From: Mycolicibacterium sp. P1-5
Lineage (GTDB): Bacteria > Actinomycetota > Actinomycetes > Mycobacteriales > Mycobacteriaceae
DNA: 64,000 nt
Assembly (NCBI RefSeq): GCF_008329565.1
Contig: NZ_NPKT01000001.1
Span: 1-64,000, forward strand
Direction: 5' to 3'
Below the pieces are notes generated by a model, which was not told the DNA's origin, did no database searches, and saw nothing but the letters and a program-made list of their open reading frames with translations. Shown piece after piece: positions 35,131 through 45,080 of this stretch. The number at the start of each line of letters is the position of its first letter. The stretch's first letter is position 1. The position numbers were made by a program, and so were the translations under genes.

Positions 35131-36863
35131 GACTCTCCTTTGTCGTGCTGCCCAGCCAGGGCTGAGGATGAATCTGCCTGCTCCGGCGTGGTCTCGCCGT
35201 CGTCGTCGCCCCCGGACATGCTGTCTGCGTCCCGTTGTCCCCGCCTGCGGCGCAACGGGCGCATGAACCAACCATTGTGCAGTATGGCGCCGATCACGAC
35301 CGCAACGGCGGCGCCGACCAGCACCCATTGAACGAGCGGCCCCCATCGGGTGGCCGGCGTCTGGCTGGTCTTGAGCCGCACGGTCATGTCGAGATACGCC
35401 GGTGTGAAGAACTGGGTGCGGGCGAGCTCGGCGCCGTCGGGAGCGATCACCGCACTGATTCCGGTGGTGCCTGCCACCACCACATAGCGGTCATGCTCAA
35501 CGGCGCGGGCACGCGCGAACGCCAGCAGCTGTTCACTCATGTTCTGGTCGAACGTCGCATTGTTGGTCGGCACCGCCAGCAGCTGGGCACCGTTGCGGAC
35601 CGACTCGCGCAGCGCCCGGTCGAAGATCACCTCCCAGCAGGTCGCCACCCCGACCGGCACCCCGGCGGCGTGCACGACGCCTGACCCGTTGCCCGGCACG
35701 AAGTAGCCGGCGCGGTCGGCGAAGGACGACAGGTGCCGGAAGAAGCCCCGCCACGGCAGGTACTCACCGAACGGCTGGATGATCTGCTTGTCGTGGCGCT
35801 CCCCTGGCCCGTTGACCGGATCCCAGACGACGACGGTGTTCGACGCGGAAGGGTTTTCCGGCGTCCAGTCCGGGCGGGCAATGACGGCGCCGACCAGGAT
35901 CGGGGCCCCGATCGCCTGCGCGGCCGCGCTGATCTGCTGGGCGGCGTCGGCATTGGTCATCGGATCGATGTCCGAGGAGTTCTCGGGCCAGATCACGAAC
36001 TGCGGCTGGGGTGCCCTGCCGGCGTGCACATCGTCGGCCAGCTGCATGGTCTGACGGACGTGGTTGTCCAGCACGGCGCGACGCTGACTGTTGAATTCGA
36101 GCCCCAGCCGCGGCACGTTGCCTTGAATCGCGGCCACTGTCACCGTCGGCTCGTCGCCCGCGCCGCCCGCCGCGCGGCGCACCTGCGGTGCGGCGACCGC
36201 GGTGGTGAGCAGCGCCGCGGTGATGCACAGCCCGGGCAGCAGCAGGCCCGACAGTGACATGTGTCCACCCGATTTGGCCGGCGCGCTGTGCTGCCACCAG
36301 CGGGCGATCGCGAAGACCAGCGCGGCCAGTGAGATGCCCAGCAGCGCGATCGCGAACGACAGCAGCGGCACGCCGCCGAGCCGGACCAGCGACAGAAAAG
36401 GTCCTCCCGTCTGCCCGAAACCGACTATGCCCCAAGGGAATCCACCGAAGGGCACGCATCCCTTCAGCCACTCCTGGGCCGACCACAGCACGGCGAAGCA
36501 CAATGGCCAGCCGGGAACGCGGCGCACCACGACAGCCAGCCAGCCGAACAGCGCCGGAAACAGCGCCTCCATTGCGGACAGCGCCAGCCACGGCACCGGG
36601 CCGACAAGACCACTGATCCAGGGAATCAGCGGGATATAAAAAGCCAGTCCGAACAGGAACCCGTACCCCAGCCCACCGGCCGACGTCGTCTTCGGATGCA
36701 CCAGCACCCAACTCAGGAGCGCAAAACTGACGACCGCCGACCACCACCAGCCGATCGGGGGAAAGCTGATGCACAGCAACAGCCCTGCGGTCACCGCGAC
36801 CAGCAGCCTGAACAGCCGCGGCGGCAGTGCGGTGCGCACCCGGTTCAGCAGCCGGCTAGCCAT
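35127..36863 (-). CDS. lnt: Apolipoprotein N-acyltransferase Lnt
   Basis: A 578-residue integral membrane enzyme that adds the third acyl chain to lipoproteins. Roughly seven hydrophobic helices in the first 250 residues precede a nitrilase-fold domain: [26 protein letters not shown], then [10 protein letters not shown] with catalytic Glu, [16 protein letters not shown] with the Lys, and [11 protein letters not shown] with the nucleophilic Cys. A final transmembrane helix ([20 protein letters not shown]) and a charged tail end the protein. It overlaps the amidohydrolase stop by 8 nt and ppm1 by 4 nt. Its substrates in the window include the binding lipoprotein, LppI and a DUF4333 lipoprotein (inference). 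Confidence 0.93.
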   Translation of the reverse strand: MASRLLNRVRTALPPRLFRLLVAVTAGLLLCISFPPIGWWWSAVVSFALLSWVLVHPKTTSAGGLGYGFLFGLAFYIPLIPWISGLVGPVPWLALSAMEALFPALFGWLAVVVRRVPGWPLCFAVLWSAQEWLKGCVPFGGFPWGIVGFGQTGGPFLSLVRLGGVPLLSFAIALLGISLAALVFAIARWWQHSAPAKSGGHMSLSGLLLPGLCITAALLTTAVAAPQVRRAAGGAGDEPTVTVAAIQGNVPRLGLEFNSQRRAVLDNHVRQTMQLADDVHAGRAPQPQFVIWPENSSDIDPMTNADAAQQISAAAQAIGAPILVGAVIARPDWTPENPSASNTVVVWDPVNGPGERHDKQIIQPFGEYLPWRGFFRHLSSFADRAGYFVPGNGSGVVHAAGVPVGVATCWEVIFDRALRESVRNGAQLLAVPTNNATFDQNMSEQLLAFARARAVEHDRYVVVAGTTGISAVIAPDGAELARTQFFTPAYLDMTVRLKTSQTPATRWGPLVQWVLVGAAVAVVIGAILHNGWFMRPLRRRRGQRDADSMSGGDDDGETTPEQADSSSALAGQHDKGES

Positions 36864-38454
36864 GGAGCACGACACCCCGGTGCACGGTCTGACGGCAGCG
36901 CGGCAGCGGATCGCCCGACGCCAGGCGTGGCAGGGCGGGCACCCGCGAGCGCGGATCGGTGGACCACCGCTGGATCGAATCGGCTGGCGCAACCACGTCC
37001 AACTCGTGCGCGCGGAGCTCCCACACCCCATATGACGCCGGCGCGCCCGGCACCAAGGTGCCGCTGATTCCGTCGCGCACCCCGCCGGCCCGCCAGGCAC
37101 CCCGGGTTGCGGCCGCGAACGCCGCCCGCACGGAGATCGAGCTTCCGTCAGTCTGGTGATGGCTGGCGGCGCGCACCGTCGCCCAGGGATCGATGCTGGT
37201 CACCGGGGCATCGGAGCCGAACGCCAAGGGCACGCCTGCCGATGCTAGTAGCGCGAACGGGTTCAGCGAGGCGGCTCTGTCGATCCCGAGGCGGCGGGCG
37301 TACATGCCGCTGCCGCCGCCCCACAGCGCGTCGAAATTCGGTTGCATGCTGGCGCTCACTCCAGCCTGGCCCAGCGTGGCGGCCTGCTCGGCGCTCACCA
37401 TCTCGAGATGCTCCAGTCGGTGCCCACAGCGGGCGACCGCCGGCGCCCCGAATCGTTCGACGAGCCGGGTCACGGCGTCGACCACAGCGGAGACCGCTGC
37501 GTCGCCTATGACGTGGAACCCCGCCGTCACGCCTGCCTCGGTGCAGGCGAACAGGTGATCGGCGATGCCGTCGGCGTCCAGGTAGCAGTTGCCGGTGCTG
37601 TCGGGCGCATCGGCATACGGCTGGCACAGCCACGCGGTGCGTGAGCCCAGCGCGCCGTCGACGAACAGGTCACCGGCCAGGCCGTGGGCGCCGGTCGCCT
37701 CGATGAGGGCCCTGGCTTGCGCGGCGCTGGACACCGCTTCGCCCCAGTAGCCGACGACCTCGACCCCATGGGAGGCGGCGCGCAGTTCCTGCCAGTCGTC
37801 GGATCCGCCGATCTCGGGTCCGGCGCACTCGTGGACGGCGACGATGCCCGCGGCGGCCACCGCATCCAGGGCCGTGAGTCGGGCATCGGCGCGCTGCCGT
37901 GTGGTCAGCAGGCGGCGCGCCTCGCTGCGGACGAGGTGATGGGCGTCGCCCGACAGCGGGCGCTGCGGGTGGTATCCGGCGACGGCAGGAAGCCCGGGTA
38001 CGAGATCGCGCAGGCCGGTCGATGCGACCGCCGAGTGGACGTCGACCCGGGCCAGGTAGGCGGGCGCCGCGCCGACGACGCCGTCGAGGTCGTCGGTGTT
38101 GGGTGCTTCGTCGCGGGCCCAGCCGGCGTCGTCCCAGCCGTGCGCCCAGATGGGCTGGCCGGGATGGGCAGCGGTGTGCTCCGCGACCAGGCTCAGACAG
38201 TGCTGTTTGGAGGTCGCGCCGGTCAGGTCGAGGCCGGTCATCAGCAGGCCGGTCGAGGTCAGATGGATGTGACTGTCGACGAACGCGGGTGCCACGAAGG
38301 CGCCGTCAAGGTCGATTACCTGCGCATCGCCGAATTGCGACCGGCCGACGTCGTCGCTGCCCAACCAGGCGACGATGCCGTCGCGGACCGCCATTGCGGT
38401 CGCATCCGGATGCGACGGGCTGTGAATACGCCCGCCCAGCAGCAGTGTGGTCAC
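36856..38454 (-). CDS. Amidohydrolase family 3 protein (YtcJ-like)
   Basis: A 532-residue metal-dependent hydrolase. The N-terminal small domain [12 protein letters not shown] with the beta-strand [20 protein letters not shown] holds the H-x-H metal pair. H-V-I-G-D-A-A-V-S in the middle and [13 protein letters not shown] near the C-terminus add the remaining metal and catalytic positions of amidohydrolase family 3. The reaction is hydrolysis of an amide or related bond; substrate unknown. GTG 38454 is the start. It lies at the head of a tight unit with lnt (8-nt overlap) and ppm1, though no link in function is evident. Confidence 0.87.
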   Translation of the reverse strand: MTTLLLGGRIHSPSHPDATAMAVRDGIVAWLGSDDVGRSQFGDAQVIDLDGAFVAPAFVDSHIHLTSTGLLMTGLDLTGATSKQHCLSLVAEHTAAHPGQPIWAHGWDDAGWARDEAPNTDDLDGVVGAAPAYLARVDVHSAVASTGLRDLVPGLPAVAGYHPQRPLSGDAHHLVRSEARRLLTTRQRADARLTALDAVAAAGIVAVHECAGPEIGGSDDWQELRAASHGVEVVGYWGEAVSSAAQARALIEATGAHGLAGDLFVDGALGSRTAWLCQPYADAPDSTGNCYLDADGIADHLFACTEAGVTAGFHVIGDAAVSAVVDAVTRLVERFGAPAVARCGHRLEHLEMVSAEQAATLGQAGVSASMQPNFDALWGGGSGMYARRLGIDRAASLNPFALLASAGVPLAFGSDAPVTSIDPWATVRAASHHQTDGSSISVRAAFAAATRGAWRAGGVRDGISGTLVPGAPASYGVWELRAHELDVVAPADSIQRWSTDPRSRVPALPRLASGDPLPRCRQTVHRGVVLHG

Positions 38455-38497
38455 GGTCAGTCAGTCTCCCCCGCGAGTGCGGGGCGGACGTAGAGGG

Positions 38498-38971
38498 TCA
38501 GTACCGGCGGACGATGTTGACGTCGTGGACCGGGCCTGAAACATGGCCGCCCTGCTCCTCTACGACCTCGCCCTCGATGTAGTCACCGCGGCCGGGCGCG
38601 GTCAGGTTGATCACGCTGACTCGGCGGGCGATGCCGCGGGTGATCAGCATTCCGGCCAGCGGACGTACCACGCTGCGAGTCGGCGGCAGCAGCATCAGCG
38701 CACCGATCGCGGTGCTGACGATGCCGGGGATGAACATCAGGACCGTGCCGAGGGCGAGGAGCAGGCTGTCGGCGACCGCGCCCTGCGGGTCGGAGCGGGC
38801 GCGCTGCAGCTTGAGGATCTGTCGCTTGACCTGCGAACCGGCCAGCGCCACTCCGATCACCGAGGACGCCAGCAGGATCAGCAGCGTCCAGCCGATACCG
38901 ACCGACCAGGTCAGGGCGGCCAGCACCGCCAGCTCGACCACGGCGTAGATAAGGAACGTCCGCATCACCAT
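38498..38971 (-). CDS. fxsA: FxsA-family membrane protein
   Basis: A protein of about 157 residues with three to four hydrophobic segments (FLIYAVVELAVLAALTW, IGWTLLILLASSVIGVALAG, LLLALGTVLMFIPGIVSTAIGALMLLPPTR). This layout, with the G-x-x-L-M-F-I-P-G-I-V-S/T-x-x-x-G motif, defines the FxsA family. E. coli FxsA suppresses phage T7 exclusion by the F plasmid; its normal role is unknown. The position between lnt/ppm1 and Rv2061c equals Rv2053c in M. tuberculosis. ATG 38971 or 38965 are candidate starts. Confidence 0.87.
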   Translation of the reverse strand: MVMRTFLIYAVVELAVLAALTWSVGIGWTLLILLASSVIGVALAGSQVKRQILKLQRARSDPQGAVADSLLLALGTVLMFIPGIVSTAIGALMLLPPTRSVVRPLAGMLITRGIARRVSVINLTAPGRGDYIEGEVVEEQGGHVSGPVHDVNIVRRY

Positions 38972-39032
38972 GCAGTAGCAACGAGCCGCGACCCGGGCTG
39001 GTTCCATCGGGCCTGATAAGACCCTGTGAGTT

Positions 39033-39416
39033 CTATTGGGGAGTGATCTCGAGCGCGACGTGCACCTTGTCGATGCCGCCACGGACCAGGCTGTGCAGAT
39101 AGAACCACACCGAGTGCTGCCAATAGCGACGCAACACCTTGTTGTAGACGGGGCGGGTCTCCGAATCCGGCAGCACCCGGGCTATCGCCTCGACCGCCGG
39201 CCCTTTCGGCTTTCCCAGCGCGTGACTCTCGGCAATCGTGACGCGGGGGGTGTTGCGGATCCGCTTGACCTTCCACGACACCCGGTCGGTGATGACCAGC
39301 AGCCGGTCGCCTTCCGGCACGCCCCAAATCGGTGTCGGCTTGGGTGTGCCGTCCTTGGTGAATGTGGTGAGCAGGAGATATTTCGCACGGGCGACGTCGT
39401 TGAAGGTGGCTGCCAT
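39033..39416 (-). CDS. PPOX-class F420-dependent split-barrel protein (copy B)
   Basis: A 127-residue flavin/F420-binding split-barrel protein related to Rv2061c. TFTKDGTPKPTPIWGVPEGDRLLVITDRVSWKVKRIRNTPRVTIA is the typical N-terminal barrel, and the C-terminal half contains RPVYNKVLRRYWQHSVWFYLHSL. Such proteins transfer a hydride from F420H2 or bind flavin or related cofactors; the substrate is unknown. It starts 3 bp after the stop of a paralogue at 39420-39800 with the same motif order, so the two arose by tandem duplication. Their separate C-termini suggest different substrates. Confidence 0.87.
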   Translation of the reverse strand: MAATFNDVARAKYLLLTTFTKDGTPKPTPIWGVPEGDRLLVITDRVSWKVKRIRNTPRVTIAESHALGKPKGPAVEAIARVLPDSETRPVYNKVLRRYWQHSVWFYLHSLVRGGIDKVHVALEITPQ

Positions 39417-39419
39417 GGT

Positions 39420-39800
39420 TCAGGCGGCCCGCAGTTCCAGGCCGATGGTGCGGTTGGCGCCACCGCGCAGCTTGCTGAAGAAGTTGAACACGTGCCCGAC
39501 GATCCCATAGCGCTTACCGATCGCCTGGTACACCCGCTCGGTCTGGGATTCGTCGAGCACCGAGGCGACCGCCTCGACGGGTTCGCTCTTGACGTTGCCC
39601 CGCACATCGCAGATCGCGATCGTCACCCGCGGGGTGTTGCGGATGCGCTTGACCTTCCAGGCGTTCTTCTCGCTGATGACGAGCACGGCGTCCCCGTCTG
39701 GCGCGACCCACACCGCCGTCGGCTTGGGCCTGCCGTCCTTGGTGAACGTGGTCAGTGAGACGTATTTCGCCTTGACGACGTCGGCGAAGGTGAGTGGCAT
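39420..39800 (-). CDS. PPOX-class F420-dependent split-barrel protein (copy A)
   Basis: A 126-residue split-barrel protein: TFTKDGRPKPTAVWVAPDGDAVLVISEKNAWKVKRIRNTPRVTIAICDVRGN contains the same cofactor-binding residues as the adjacent paralogue (R-N-T-P-R-V-T-I-A). The C-terminal part differs (YGIVGHVFNFFSKLRGGANRTIGLEL). It lies 9 bp downstream of the cobN stop on the same strand, the position of Rv2061c in M. tuberculosis, so it is probably co-transcribed with cobN. Hydride transfer from F420H2 is the usual role of the class but is not proven by sequence. Confidence 0.87.
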   Translation of the reverse strand: MPLTFADVVKAKYVSLTTFTKDGRPKPTAVWVAPDGDAVLVISEKNAWKVKRIRNTPRVTIAICDVRGNVKSEPVEAVASVLDESQTERVYQAIGKRYGIVGHVFNFFSKLRGGANRTIGLELRAA

Positions 39801-39809
39801 ATGAGTAAC

Positions 39810-42800
39810 CTAGCGCGCTTCCAGGTCGCCTTCGGTCTCCAGCAGCACCTGCCGCAGCCCATTCAGCGTCGCCGGATCCGGGTTCTCCCACATGCCGCGC
39901 CCGACGGCCTCGAGCAGCCGCTCCGACATCCCGTGCAGCGCCCAGGGATTGGACTCGTTCATGAACTTGCGGTTCTCCGGGTCCAGCACGTAGGACTCGG
40001 TGAGCTGCTCGTACATCCAGTCGGCCATCACGCCCGCGGTGGCGTCGTAGCCAAACAGATAGTCGACCGTTGCGGCCATCTCGAAGGCGCCCTTGTAGCC
40101 GTGCTTGCGCATCGCCGCCATCCAGCGCGGATTCACCACCCGCGCCCGGAAAACCCGGGTGGTCTCCTCGGACAGCGTGCGGGTGCGCACCGCATCCGGG
40201 CGGGTGTTGTCGCCGATGTAGGCCACCGGCGCCTTACCGGTCAGCGCCCGCACGGTCGCCACCATGCCGCCGTGGTACTGGAAGTAGTCGTCAGAGTCGG
40301 CGATGTCATGCTCGCGGGAGTCGGTGTTCTTGGCGGCGACCACGATTCGGCGGTACTGGGTCGACATGTCGTCGGCGGCCGGCCTGCCGTCGAGTTCGCG
40401 TCCGTAGGCAAACCCGCCCCAGGCGGTGTACACCTCGGCCAGGTCGGCGTCGTCGCGCCAGTTGCGGCTGTCGATCAGCTGCAGCAAACCGGCCCCGTAA
40501 CTTCCGGGCTTGGAACCGAAAATTCTTGCGGTGGCGCGCCTTTCGTCGCCGTGCTCAGCAAGGTCGACCTGGGTGTGCGCGCGGACGAAGTTCTGCTCGG
40601 CCGGCTCATCGAGGCCTGCGACGAGGCGCACCGCGTCGTCGAGCATCGTCACGACGTGCGGGAAGGCGTCACGGAAGAACCCCGAGATACGCACGGTCAC
40701 GTCGATGCGCGGCCGGCCCAGCTCCGCCGGCGTGATCGCCTCCAGGTCGACGACGCGCCGGGACGCGTCGTCCCACACCGGCCGAACACCCAGCAGTGCA
40801 AGGACTTCGGCGATATCGTCGCCCGAGGTGCGCATCGCCGAGGTGCCCCACACCGACAGCCCGACCGATCGCGGCCAGTCGCCGTGGTCGGCGCGGTAGC
40901 GCTCCAACAGCGAATCAGCCATGGCCACACCGATTTCCCAGGCCAGCCGCGACGGAACGGCCTTGGGGTCGACGGAGTAGAAATTGCGCCCGGTGGGCAG
41001 CACGTTGACCAGACCGCGCAGCGGTGAGCCGGACGGTCCGGCCGGGATGAAGCGGCCGTCCAGTGCGCGCAGCACCTGCTCGATCTCACCGGCCGTGCCG
41101 GCCAGCCGCGGCACCACTTCGGTCGCCGCGAACCGCAGGATCGCTGCGACACCATCGTCGTCGGTCAGTTCCCCGACCCGGGCGGCGTCCCAGCGGAAAG
41201 CCTGCAGACCGGCCAGCAGCGCGCGGGCCCGCCGTTCGGCGTCGTCGACCTCGGTTCGGTCGTCGCTGCCGTCTTCGGCCAGGCCGAGCGCCTGACGCAA
41301 ACCGGGCAGGTGCTGATCACCGCCGAACAACTGACGTGCCCGCAGGATCGCGAGCACCAGGTCGAGTTCGGCCTCACCGGTCGGTGCCACGCCGAGGATG
41401 TGCAGGCCGTCGCGGATCTGAACGTCCTTGATCTCGCAGAGCCAGCCGTCGACGTGCAGCAGCATGTCGTCGAAGGTGTCATCCTCGGGGCGTTCGGCCA
41501 GCCCCAGATCGTGGTCCATCTTGGCCGCGCGCATCAACGTCCAGATCTGCTGGCGGATCGCAGGCAGCTTGCCGGGGTCGAGCGCGGCGATGTTGGCGTG
41601 CTCGTCGAGCAGCTGCTCGAGCCGGGCGATGTCGCCATAGCTCTCCGCGCGCGCCATCGGCGGGATCAGGTGGTCGACGAGGGTGGCGTGCGCGCGCCGC
41701 TTGGCCTGCGTACCTTCCCCCGGATCGTTGACCAGGAACGGGTAGATCAGCGGCAGGTCACCGAGTGCGGCGTCGGTTCCACAGGCCGCAGACATGCCAA
41801 CGGTCTTGCCGGGCAGCCATTCCAGATTTCCGTGCTTACCGAGGTGCACGGCGGCGTGCGCACCGAAAGAGTGCCGCAGCCACAGATAGGTGGCCAGGTA
41901 GTGGTGACTGGGCGGCAGGTCGGGGTCGTGGTAGATCGCCACCGGATTCTCGCCGAACCCCCGCGGCGGCTGCACCAGGATCACGACGTTGTCGGATTGG
42001 ATTGCGGCGACGACGATTTCACCGTCAGGATTGCGACTGCGATCGACGAACAGTTCACCGGGCGGCGGGCCCCAGTGGGTGACCATCGCGTCGGTCAACT
42101 CCGCGGGCAGCGTCGCGAACCATTGGCGGTACTGCGCGGCCGGGATCCGGATCGGGTTGCCGGCCAACTGACCGTCGGTGACCCACTCCGGGTCCTGGCC
42201 GCCGCGTTCGATCAGCGCGTGCATCAGAGCGTCACCGTCGGAAGCGTCGAGGCCGGGGATCTCGCCGACGCGGTAACCGGCGTCGCGCAACGCGTGCAGC
42301 AGCGCGATCGCGCTGGCCGGGGTGTCCAGACCGACGGCGTTTCCGATCCGCGAGTGCTTGGTCGGATACGCCGAGAACACCAGGGCCAGCCGCTTGTCTT
42401 CGGCACCGACCCGGCGCAAAGTGGCGTGCTTGACGGCCAGGCCGGCCACCCGCGCGCACCGCTCCGGGTCGGGCACGTAGGAGATGAGGCCGTCTTCGTC
42501 GATCTCCTTGAACGAGAACGGAACCGTGATGATGCGCCCGTCGAATTCGGGCACCGCGACCTGGGTGGCGACATCCAGCGGACTCAGGCCGTCGTCGTTG
42601 TCCGACCAGGTCGCCCGCGAGCTCGTCAGGCACAATCCCTGTAGGATCGGGATATCAAGGGCGGCAAGATGTTTGACGTTCCAGTTGTCGTCGTCATGGC
42701 CGGCTCCCGCGGTGGCGGGACGGGCCCCGCCGGCAGCCAGCACGGTGACGACCATGGCATCGGCGGTGCCGAGCAGCTCCAGCAGTTCGGGTTCGGGTGT

Positions 42801-43385
42801 GCGCAGCGATGTGCAGTACACCGGAAGTGCCCGGCCGCCGGCCTCTTCGATCGCGGTGGACAGCGCCTCGATGTACGCGGTGTTGCCGGCGAGCTGCTGC
42901 GCCCGGTAGTAGAGCACCGCGACCGTCGGGCCGTCGGCGTCGGTGGCGCCGGCTCGGTCCAGCACTCCCCAAGGCGCCGTGGCCGACGGCGGGTTGAAGC
43001 CGAAGCCGGTCATCAGCAGGGTGTCGGACAGGAAGGCGTGCAGCTGCCGCAGGTTGTCCACCCCGCCCTGGGCCAGGTAGATGTGCGTCTGCACCGCGAT
43101 ACCGGCCGGCACGGTGGAGCGTTCCATCAAATCGGCGTCGGGGGCCTGTTCGCCGCTGACCACGACGGTCGGGCGTCCGCTGGCGACCACCCCGTCGATT
43201 CCGTCCTGCCAGGCCCGATAACCGCCGAGGATCCGTACCACCACCAGGTCGGTGCCGTCGAGCAGCTCGGCCAGCTCACCATCGATCAGGCGCGCCGGGT
43301 TGGCCCACCGGAAATCCGCACCGCTGGCGCGGGCGGTGATCAGGTCGGTGTCCGACGTCGACAGCAACAACACGGTGGTAGACAC
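39810..43385 (-). CDS. cobN: Cobaltochelatase subunit CobN
   Basis: An 1191-residue large chelatase subunit that inserts cobalt into hydrogenobyrinate a,c-diamide in the aerobic B12 route. Length matches M. tuberculosis CobN (about 1194). Visible family stretches include HWGPPPGELFVDRSRNPDGEIV, LATYLWLRHSFGAHAAVHLGKHGNLEWLPGK and FPHVVTMLDDAVRLVAGLDEP. The GTG at 43385 (MSTTVLLLSTSDTD) is preferred over an upstream in-frame ATG. It begins 25 bp after a five-gene MoxR-containing operon on the same strand. Aerobic chelatases need an AAA+ subunit (CobS or ChlI-type) and a VWA subunit (CobT or ChlD-type); none of the classical ones is encoded in the window. Confidence 0.96.
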   Translation of the reverse strand: MSTTVLLLSTSDTDLITARASGADFRWANPARLIDGELAELLDGTDLVVVRILGGYRAWQDGIDGVVASGRPTVVVSGEQAPDADLMERSTVPAGIAVQTHIYLAQGGVDNLRQLHAFLSDTLLMTGFGFNPPSATAPWGVLDRAGATDADGPTVAVLYYRAQQLAGNTAYIEALSTAIEEAGGRALPVYCTSLRTPEPELLELLGTADAMVVTVLAAGGARPATAGAGHDDDNWNVKHLAALDIPILQGLCLTSSRATWSDNDDGLSPLDVATQVAVPEFDGRIITVPFSFKEIDEDGLISYVPDPERCARVAGLAVKHATLRRVGAEDKRLALVFSAYPTKHSRIGNAVGLDTPASAIALLHALRDAGYRVGEIPGLDASDGDALMHALIERGGQDPEWVTDGQLAGNPIRIPAAQYRQWFATLPAELTDAMVTHWGPPPGELFVDRSRNPDGEIVVAAIQSDNVVILVQPPRGFGENPVAIYHDPDLPPSHHYLATYLWLRHSFGAHAAVHLGKHGNLEWLPGKTVGMSAACGTDAALGDLPLIYPFLVNDPGEGTQAKRRAHATLVDHLIPPMARAESYGDIARLEQLLDEHANIAALDPGKLPAIRQQIWTLMRAAKMDHDLGLAERPEDDTFDDMLLHVDGWLCEIKDVQIRDGLHILGVAPTGEAELDLVLAILRARQLFGGDQHLPGLRQALGLAEDGSDDRTEVDDAERRARALLAGLQAFRWDAARVGELTDDDGVAAILRFAATEVVPRLAGTAGEIEQVLRALDGRFIPAGPSGSPLRGLVNVLPTGRNFYSVDPKAVPSRLAWEIGVAMADSLLERYRADHGDWPRSVGLSVWGTSAMRTSGDDIAEVLALLGVRPVWDDASRRVVDLEAITPAELGRPRIDVTVRISGFFRDAFPHVVTMLDDAVRLVAGLDEPAEQNFVRAHTQVDLAEHGDERRATARIFGSKPGSYGAGLLQLIDSRNWRDDADLAEVYTAWGGFAYGRELDGRPAADDMSTQYRRIVVAAKNTDSREHDIADSDDYFQYHGGMVATVRALTGKAPVAYIGDNTRPDAVRTRTLSEETTRVFRARVVNPRWMAAMRKHGYKGAFEMAATVDYLFGYDATAGVMADWMYEQLTESYVLDPENRKFMNESNPWALHGMSERLLEAVGRGMWENPDPATLNGLRQVLLETEGDLEAR

Positions 43386-43410
43386 CCACCATTCGTACCG
43401 TACGGCGCTG

Positions 43411-43839
43411 TCACTCCCTATTCGGCGTTGCCGGGACAAACGGGCTCAGCGCCACGCCGACGACGGCGACGACGGCCACCGGGGCCAATAGCGGTAGCCA
43501 GGGCAGGCCGGCGGGAACGATAGTGGCCAGTCCCCCGGCCACCGCAAAGCCGACGATCGCAGCCGCCGTAGCGCGGGTGAGGGTGGCGTAGGTCAGCACC
43601 AGGTACGCCGTCGCGCACACTCCCGATGCTGCGGCCAGCATCGGATGCGGCTCGGTCAGCGCGACGGCGCACACCGCCGACAGGACGGCCGCGGTGGCCG
43701 CGGCCCGCACATACAACCCCGCGAGGACGGCGATCAAGGCGACCACAGCTGCGGCGAGCCCGCGATTGTCGGCACCGACGGCCGCTGCCGCGGTCATCGC
43801 CACCCCGAAAAGTGCCGCGACGAGCCGCCTCGACGTCAT
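43411..43839 (-). CDS. Small hydrophobic membrane protein of the MoxR operon
   Basis: A 142-residue protein of four to five hydrophobic helices (LVAALFGVAMTAAAAVG, AAAVVALIAVLAGLYV, LTEPHPMLAAASGVCATAYLVLTY, AAIVGFAVAGG, LPLLAPVAVVAVVGVAL) joined by very short loops. I do not recognise a family. Its ATG overlaps the end of the DUF58 gene by 4 nt (ATGA) and it ends 25 bp before cobN, so it belongs to the MoxR transcript. A role in membrane anchoring of the MoxR/DUF58 complex is possible but unproved. Confidence 0.7.
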   Translation of the reverse strand: MTSRRLVAALFGVAMTAAAAVGADNRGLAAAVVALIAVLAGLYVRAAATAAVLSAVCAVALTEPHPMLAAASGVCATAYLVLTYATLTRATAAAIVGFAVAGGLATIVPAGLPWLPLLAPVAVVAVVGVALSPFVPATPNRE

Positions 43840-45080
43840 GACGATCGCCTGCCCCGGTTGGGCACCAGGCTCATCGCCTGATCGAGGGTGATGCCGGCCG
43901 GCCAGGACACCACGTCCACGCCGATGACCCTCATGTCGCGGTACATCGACGAACGCTGCAACGCCCACATCCGCTGCAGGATCGGCTCGTTGTCGTCGGC
44001 GAACGGCCAGCCCTCCAACACGTCGACTGCCACGACGGTGTGTCCCCGCTTGCACAGGTCGATCAGCGCCAACGCGAATTCGGTGTCGAGCAGCGTCGAG
44101 AACGCGACGACGACCGCACCTGTCGGTACCGCCGCCCGCGGGGCCAATGTTCCTGTGGTGCCCTGGTATTCATTGCCGACCTCGAGCGCCGCGTCCAGCA
44201 CCCGGTAGAACTGACGTCGGCCGATATCCGCGCCGAGCCAGCGAGGGCGCCGACCGCCGAGCCCGACGATGCCGGCCCGGTCCCCGTTGCGCAGCGCCGT
44301 CTGCACCACCTGCGTCGCGCCGCGCAGTGTCCGCTCGCTGACCGCGGTCGCGGGGCCCGGGGGTTGGGCGCTCATATCGACGAGCACCACGACGTCGGCG
44401 GCCCGGTCGGTCAGCCGTTCGGTGACGTGAAGGCTGCCGCGACGGGCGCTGACGGCCCAATTCACCGCGCGGAGCTGGTCGCCAGGTAAATACGGGCGAA
44501 TGTCGGCGAACTCGACACCCGGACCGATATGGCGGGTCAGGTGGGTACCCAGACGGTCGGGCAGTTCGGTGCGCGGAATACCGGTCGGTTGCGGGGGCGC
44601 CACCGGGAAGACGAACAGGTCCGCGACGTCGACGGTGGCGGCACCGGTCAGCAGGCCACCGGCCGCGTCGAGCCGGACCCGGGTGCGCAGCGGATACCGT
44701 CCCCACCGCTGCGCCTGAGCGGACACGGTGAGGCACTGTCGGTCGGCCGCGATCGATTCGGTCTGCAGCCCAAGCACCGCCTCGAGTTCCAGTGTTGCGC
44801 CTGTGGCATTTTCGGCCAGTTCCGCGCTCAGCTCGACCGATTCGTTCTCGAAACACCGTGTCATCGCCGGGTGACCGGTCACCGACACCGTCGTCGGTTT
44901 ACGCTGCCAACCGATCGAGGCCAGCACTCCGAGCATCGGCGCCACGAAGGCGATCAGCTGCCAGCGCGACGCAATCACCGCGACGGCCAACGCGACCCCG
45001 ATGCAGGTCGCAATCGCCCGCGTCAATGCCGAGGCCCGCCAACGTAATACGGCGTCGATGGAACGGCTGTCGTCCATCAT
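43836..45080 (-). CDS. DUF58 protein with VWA-like domain
   Basis: A protein of about 414 residues with two N-terminal membrane helices (IATCIGVALAVAVIASRW, LIAFVAPMLGVLASIGW), a beta-rich stretch and a DUF58 core: GVEFADIRPYLPGDQLRAVNWAVSARRGSLHVTER. This leads into a von Willebrand-A-like segment VVVLVDMSAQPPG with a partly degenerate MIDAS (D-x-S-x-x). DUF58 proteins usually accompany MoxR ATPases and are thought to work with them. Its ATG overlaps the moxR stop (ATGATG at 45075-45080) and its stop overlaps the next gene by 4 nt. Start at 45080 or 45077 cannot be decided. Confidence 0.86.
   Translation of the reverse strand: MMDDSRSIDAVLRWRASALTRAIATCIGVALAVAVIASRWQLIAFVAPMLGVLASIGWQRKPTTVSVTGHPAMTRCFENESVELSAELAENATGATLELEAVLGLQTESIAADRQCLTVSAQAQRWGRYPLRTRVRLDAAGGLLTGAATVDVADLFVFPVAPPQPTGIPRTELPDRLGTHLTRHIGPGVEFADIRPYLPGDQLRAVNWAVSARRGSLHVTERLTDRAADVVVLVDMSAQPPGPATAVSERTLRGATQVVQTALRNGDRAGIVGLGGRRPRWLGADIGRRQFYRVLDAALEVGNEYQGTTGTLAPRAAVPTGAVVVAFSTLLDTEFALALIDLCKRGHTVVAVDVLEGWPFADDNEPILQRMWALQRSSMYRDMRVIGVDVVSWPAGITLDQAMSLVPNRGRRSS

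Noticed and set aside
41310-42644. 444-codon forward open frame opposite cobN
   Set aside because: Antisense shadow of a conserved cobN region; no family pattern and no ribosome binding site.
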